A stretch of 24,986 bases of DNA from Acinetobacter sp. UBA3106 (GTDB lineage Bacteria; Pseudomonadota; Gammaproteobacteria; Pseudomonadales; Moraxellaceae): positions 119,329 through 144,314 of the forward strand of contig DFAM01000001.1 of NCBI GenBank assembly GCA_002365595.1, read 5' to 3'. This document shows, one piece after another, positions 21,799 to 24,986 of this stretch (position 1 is its first letter; every line of letters starts with the position of its first letter). The position numbers were made by a program, and so were the translations under genes. The notes below the pieces were generated by a model, which was not told the DNA's origin, ran no database searches, and saw nothing but the letters and a program-made list of their open reading frames with translations.

Positions 21799-21826
21799 TT
21801 GAATCATTTTTTTAGTTCTCTACAAT
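21799..21826 (+). promoter_or_regulatory. Candidate trhP promoter
   Basis: TTGAAT (21799-21804) and TACAAT (21821-21826) with a 16-nt spacer point at trhP, giving a leader of about 25 nt. Confidence 0.5.
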
Positions 21827-21857
21827 AAAGCCATAGTTTTTTTATGCCTTTAATGAC

Positions 21858-23267
21858 ATGACCATTTCACACGTAACCGAACTTCTCTCTCCTGCCGGCT
21901 CGCTGAAAAACATGCGCTATGCATTTGCTTATGGTGCCGATGCGGTCTATGCCGGACAGCCGCGTTATAGCTTACGTGTACGTAACAATGCTTTTGATCA
22001 TGACAATCTAAAAATTGGCATTGCCGAAGCTCATGCTTTGGGCAAAAAATTCTATGTGGTGGTCAACATTCAGCCGCATAACAGCAAACTCAAAAATTTC
22101 ATCCGTGACTTAGAACCTGTGGTTGCCATGCAACCTGATGCCCTGATTATGTCCGATCCGGGCTTAATCATGATGGTGCGTGAAAACTTTCCGCATGTGG
22201 CGGTACACCTTTCGGTTCAAGCTAATGCAGTCAATTGGGCAACGGTAAAATTCTGGAAAAATATGGGTCTCACTCGTGTCATTTTGTCACGTGAACTTTC
22301 TATCGAAGAAATTGAAGAAATTAAAAATCATGTGCCTGACATGGAAATTGAAGTTTTCGTGCATGGTGCATTATGTATGGCTTATTCCGGTCGTTGCCTG
22401 CTTTCTGGCTATATGAACAAACGTGATGCCAATCAAGGCGCGTGCACCAATGCCTGTCGCTGGGACTATAAAATTCACGAAGCAGCTGAAGATGAAAGTG
22501 GAGATGTGATTCCAGTTCAACAAATTGAAGAATCGTTCCAACAAACGTCATGCTGCAAAAACAAAGATGCCGATGAGCAACACGCCCTAAAACAACACCA
22601 ATTTGGCGAGCCGGTTTTATTACAACGCAATGAAGAGGACATGTTTGCCGCTGAAGAAGACGAACATGGCACCTACTTCATGAACTCCAAAGATTTGCGT
22701 GCAGTACAGCATGTCGACCGTCTAACCAAGATGGGTATTCATTCCTTGAAGATCGAAGGTCGTACCAAGTCTTATTTCTACTGCGCGCGTACTGCCCAGA
22801 TTTACCGTAAAGCGATTGATGATGCACTTGAAGGCAAACCTTTTGATCCAGCATTGATGACTCAACTGGAGGGCTTGGCAAATCGTGGTTATACCGAAGG
22901 TTTCCTGCGCCGTCATATTCATAGTGAATATCAAAATTATGAAACGGGTTCATCGCGTTTTGATCATCAACAATTTGTAGGCGAAGTATTAGAGCGTAAC
23001 GGTGACTACATCAAAATTGAAGTCAAAAACCGTTTTGTGGTCGGCGATTCACTTGAGCTGATGACGACGAAAGGCAATATCACTTTTACTTTAACACAAA
23101 TGAAAGATAAAAAAGGTAATCTGATTGAAGATGCCAAAGGCTCAGGCCATGTGGTGGATATTCCAGTTCCTGCAGATGTCGATATGAACTATGCCCTGCT
23201 GATTCGCAACTTACCGAATTCGACGGCTGATATTTCGGCTTCATCTTTAGCTTACCAAGCGGTTTGA
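21858..23267 (+). CDS. trhP: tRNA U34 hydroxylase TrhP (YegQ), U32 peptidase family
   Basis: 469-residue Fe-S protein of the U32 family. Despite the family name, E. coli YegQ/TrhP takes part in prephenate-dependent 5-hydroxylation of uridine 34 in tRNA. The sequence shows LLSPAGSLKNMRYAFAYGAD at the start, the U32 signature EVFVHGALCMAYSGRCLLSG, and four candidate cluster cysteines at about 173, 180, 196 and 200. SLKIEGRTKSYFYCARTAQ follows, then a C-terminal beta domain (FVGEVLERNG..., GDSLELMT). Between about residues 205 and 275 it has a variable loop rich in Cys, His and Gln (SCCKNKDADEQHALKQHQ, Cys232-233), differing from the E. coli loop. It is co-transcribed with yfhL (13-bp gap). Confidence 0.92.
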   Translation: MTISHVTELLSPAGSLKNMRYAFAYGADAVYAGQPRYSLRVRNNAFDHDNLKIGIAEAHALGKKFYVVVNIQPHNSKLKNFIRDLEPVVAMQPDALIMSDPGLIMMVRENFPHVAVHLSVQANAVNWATVKFWKNMGLTRVILSRELSIEEIEEIKNHVPDMEIEVFVHGALCMAYSGRCLLSGYMNKRDANQGACTNACRWDYKIHEAAEDESGDVIPVQQIEESFQQTSCCKNKDADEQHALKQHQFGEPVLLQRNEEDMFAAEEDEHGTYFMNSKDLRAVQHVDRLTKMGIHSLKIEGRTKSYFYCARTAQIYRKAIDDALEGKPFDPALMTQLEGLANRGYTEGFLRRHIHSEYQNYETGSSRFDHQQFVGEVLERNGDYIKIEVKNRFVVGDSLELMTTKGNITFTLTQMKDKKGNLIEDAKGSGHVVDIPVPADVDMNYALLIRNLPNSTADISASSLAYQAV

Positions 23268-23280
23268 GTGTCCAGACAAA

Positions 23281-23535
23281 ATGGCTTTGCTGATTACTGA
23301 CAAATGTATCAACTGCGATATGTGTCTGCCGGAATGTCCGAATGATGCGATTTATGAGGGCGATAAAGTGTATGAAATTGATGTAAAGCGCTGTACAGAA
23401 TGCGTTGGCTTTTATGAGCACCAAACCTGTATAGCGGTATGTCCAATTGAGTGCATTATTCCGCATCCTGAACATGTGGAAACGCAAGAACAATTGCTGC
23501 AGAAGTTTAAGGCTTTGAATTTATTTAACTCGTAA
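23281..23535 (+). CDS. yfhL: YfhL-family 2[4Fe-4S] ferredoxin
   Basis: 84-residue electron carrier. Cysteines at 9, 12, 15 and 19 form a standard CxxCxxCxxxC-P motif (CINCDMCLPECP). The second set, at 38, 41, 50, 54 and 58, has the eight-residue insertion between its second and third cysteine that typifies the Allochromatium-type ferredoxins (E. coli YfhL). The C-terminal helix HVETQEQLLQKFKALN is also typical. It starts 13 bp after trhP, so it is a candidate redox partner of this Fe-S tRNA-modifying enzyme. The pairing is inference from gene order. Confidence 0.92.
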   Translation: MALLITDKCINCDMCLPECPNDAIYEGDKVYEIDVKRCTECVGFYEHQTCIAVCPIECIIPHPEHVETQEQLLQKFKALNLFNS

Positions 23536-23583
23536 TCCAACAGATGAAAGTGGAATAAAACTTGCTTGATTCAACGAAGTAAC

Positions 23584-23771
23584 CTTGGGGAAAGAACAAT
23601 AAAAAAAGCGCAAAATAAAAAATGTATAAAATTAAAATAACGAGGGAAATGGTAGCGATAAAAAAAAGAACCCAGAGTTAGCGTGCTGAGTTCCTATAAA
23701 CAGGGTAAAACAAGAACTTGGGGAACTAGAGCCAAAGTGTCTATGTCTACATAGCCACTTTGGCTTTTTTT
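23584..23771 (+). ncRNA. Possible small RNA or structured 3' UTR before ahpF
   Basis: The non-coding stretch after yfhL contains AGTTCC (23689-23694) pairing with GGAACT (23722-23727), followed by a strong terminator hairpin. CTTGGGGAA occurs twice (23584-23592, 23717-23725). Two stem-loops with a terminal T run resemble an sRNA 3' end, but no convincing promoter is visible. It may simply be the yfhL 3' UTR. Confidence 0.3.
23731..23771 (+). terminator. Strong terminator of the trhP-yfhL unit or a small RNA
   Basis: GCCAAAGTG (23731-23739) pairs with CACTTTGGC (23756-23764), extended past one mismatch by CTATG/CATAG, then T7 (23765-23771). It is oriented rightward and stops two bases before the ahpF stop on the other strand. 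Confidence 0.88.
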
Positions 23772-23773
23772 AT

Positions 23774-24986
23774 TTATTGCCCGGAACGGATAATGTAATC
23801 AAAAGCAGACAGGGATGCTTTCGCGCCTTCACCGGTGGCAATGATGATCTGCTTGTACGGCACGGTGGTACAGTCACCTGCTGCAAATACACCCTTGACA
23901 CTGGTTTCGTTGCGCTCGTTAATCACAATCTCGCCGCGGTTGGAAAGTTCCACTTTCGATGCTTTCAGGAAGTCGGTATTTGGCAACAAACCGATCTGCA
24001 CAAAGATTCCCGCCAGTTCCACCGTGTGCTCTTCATCCGTGGCACGGTCTTTATATTTCAGCGCAGTCACCTGTGAACCGTCACCGACCACTTCTGTTGA
24101 AAGTGCATTCATGATCACGGTGGTATTTGGCAAGCTGTTGAGTTTGTCCTGCAAGACCTGATCCGCACGCAGTTTGGTATCAAACTCAACCAAGGTTACA
24201 TGCTCGACAATCCCGGCCAGGTCAATCGCCGCTTCTACACCCGAGTTCCCGCCACCAATCACCGCCACACGTTTGCCTTTGAACAGTGGACCATCACAGT
24301 GCGGGCAGTAGGCCACACCACGGGTTTTGTATTCCTGCTCACCCGGAACATTCATCTCTCTCCAGCGTGCACCGGTCGACAGGATGATGGTTTTCGATTC
24401 TAACTTCGCACCATTTTCCAGCGTCACTTCCACCAGACCATTCGCGGTTTCATCTGCACCTTTAATCGCCGCCACTTTTTGCAGGTTCATGATGTCGACC
24501 TCATAAGCGCGGACATGCGCTTCCATTTCAGCGGCAAATTTCGGCCCTTGGGTTTTCTGCACTGAAGTGTAGTTTTCAATGTCCATGGTATCCATGACCT
24601 GACCGCCAAAGCGTTCCGCTACAATCCCGGTTTGAATGCCTTTACGCGCGGCATAGATGGCAGCAGTGTTGCCTGCAGGTCCGCCGCCAATCACCAGCAC
24701 ATCAAAAGCGTCTTTGGCATTGAGTTTCTCTGCCTCTTTGGCTGATGAACCGGTATCCAGTTTGGCCACGATTTCTTCTAAGGTCATGCGGCCCTGACCA
24801 ATATGTTCACCATTCTGGAACAGCATCGGTACCGCCATGATTTTGCGCTGTTCCACTTCGTCCTGGAAAAAGGCCCCGTCAATCATGGTCGCTGTTGCAC
24901 CCGGATTGTGAATGGCAATCAGGTTGAGCGCCTGTACCACGTCCGGACAGTTATGGCAGCTTAAGGAGACAAACACCTCGAAATCA
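23774..24986 (-). CDS. ahpF: Alkyl hydroperoxide reductase subunit F AhpF (5' end outside the window)
   Basis: NADH-dependent flavoprotein that reduces the peroxiredoxin AhpC. The frame is open to the window edge. The in-frame GTG at 24976 is not the start, since homologous residues (DFE before VFVSLSCHNCPDV) continue upstream. About 404 of a usual 520 residues are visible. They include the end of the N-terminal thioredoxin-like domain with CHNC, IDGAFFQDE and GQGRMTLEEIVAKLDTG, the FAD-binding GGGPAGNTAAIYAARKG, the redox CPHCDGP, the NADH-binding GGGNSGVEAAIDLAG, and the C-terminal FAAGDCTTVPYKQIIIATGE. All active cysteines are present. ahpC is not in view. Confidence 0.95.
   Translation of the reverse strand, partial: DFEVFVSLSCHNCPDVVQALNLIAIHNPGATATMIDGAFFQDEVEQRKIMAVPMLFQNGEHIGQGRMTLEEIVAKLDTGSSAKEAEKLNAKDAFDVLVIGGGPAGNTAAIYAARKGIQTGIVAERFGGQVMDTMDIENYTSVQKTQGPKFAAEMEAHVRAYEVDIMNLQKVAAIKGADETANGLVEVTLENGAKLESKTIILSTGARWREMNVPGEQEYKTRGVAYCPHCDGPLFKGKRVAVIGGGNSGVEAAIDLAGIVEHVTLVEFDTKLRADQVLQDKLNSLPNTTVIMNALSTEVVGDGSQVTALKYKDRATDEEHTVELAGIFVQIGLLPNTDFLKASKVELSNRGEIVINERNETSVKGVFAAGDCTTVPYKQIIIATGEGAKASLSAFDYIIRSGQ

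Noticed and set aside
23086..23493. 135-codon minus-strand frame opposite trhP and yfhL
   Set aside because: It overlaps the coding sequence of two clear genes and shows no domain or signal.
23777..24161. Overlapping 99- and 108-codon plus-strand frames opposite ahpF
   Set aside because: They are antisense shadows of a highly conserved flavoprotein gene, with no start-site support.
24974..24976. GTG as the start of ahpF
   Set aside because: Codons upstream to the window edge (DFE) continue AhpF homology, and starting here would remove part of the N-terminal thioredoxin-like domain.

Overview
The window looks like a chromosomal segment of Acinetobacter (Moraxellaceae, Gammaproteobacteria). 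The G+C content is low, the proteins match Acinetobacter-type versions of core genes as I know them (NadK, PBP1b, the MutT/ThiE fusion, Fpr, TrhP, AhpF), and gene density is high with AT-rich gaps. The species cannot be named from this alone. I see no insertion sequence, integrase, tRNA, rRNA or CRISPR array.

Layout. Left (1-2510): a truncated dctA dicarboxylate transporter on the minus strand, a 411-bp gap with several hairpins and a possible operator, ybiB on the plus strand, and then a non-coding stretch packed with four strong hairpins. 2513-3703: yeaC and nadK, abutting on the minus strand. 4140-7115: mrcB (PBP1b) followed by a TPR lipoprotein that is probably its outer-membrane activator (LpoP type). 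7165-8064: a Nudix/ThiE-like fusion (mutT). 8204-8374: a 56-codon hemP under a clear Fur box. 8444-10957: a ygiW-qseB-qseC cluster (periplasmic BOF protein and two-component system), with a terminator hairpin between ygiW and qseB. 11054-12811: an orphan GspE/PulE/PilB-type ATPase. 13051-14319: an MgtC/DUF4010 membrane protein. 14518-15513: an unrecognised lipoprotein. 15561-17159: divergent trmO and fpr. 17222-17694: two tandem, related small lipoproteins.

Metal section (17902-21704): a short CDF-type cation transporter diverges from a CadR/PbrR-type MerR regulator across a typical MerR operator. It meets a four-gene arsenic operon, arsR-arsC-acr3-arsH, that reads leftward. cadR and arsH converge with a one-base gap. 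The block sits between housekeeping genes and may be an acquired resistance island, but no mobility genes are visible.

Right end: trhP (tRNA U34 hydroxylation) and the ferredoxin gene yfhL form a tight operon. They are followed by a non-coding stretch ending in a strong terminator (possible sRNA), and then a truncated ahpF on the minus strand.

The least explained items are the multi-hairpin element at 2299-2435, the paralogous small lipoprotein pair, the lipoprotein at 14518, and the possible sRNA before ahpF. Most other genes belong to known families, so I do not claim a new multi-gene system.
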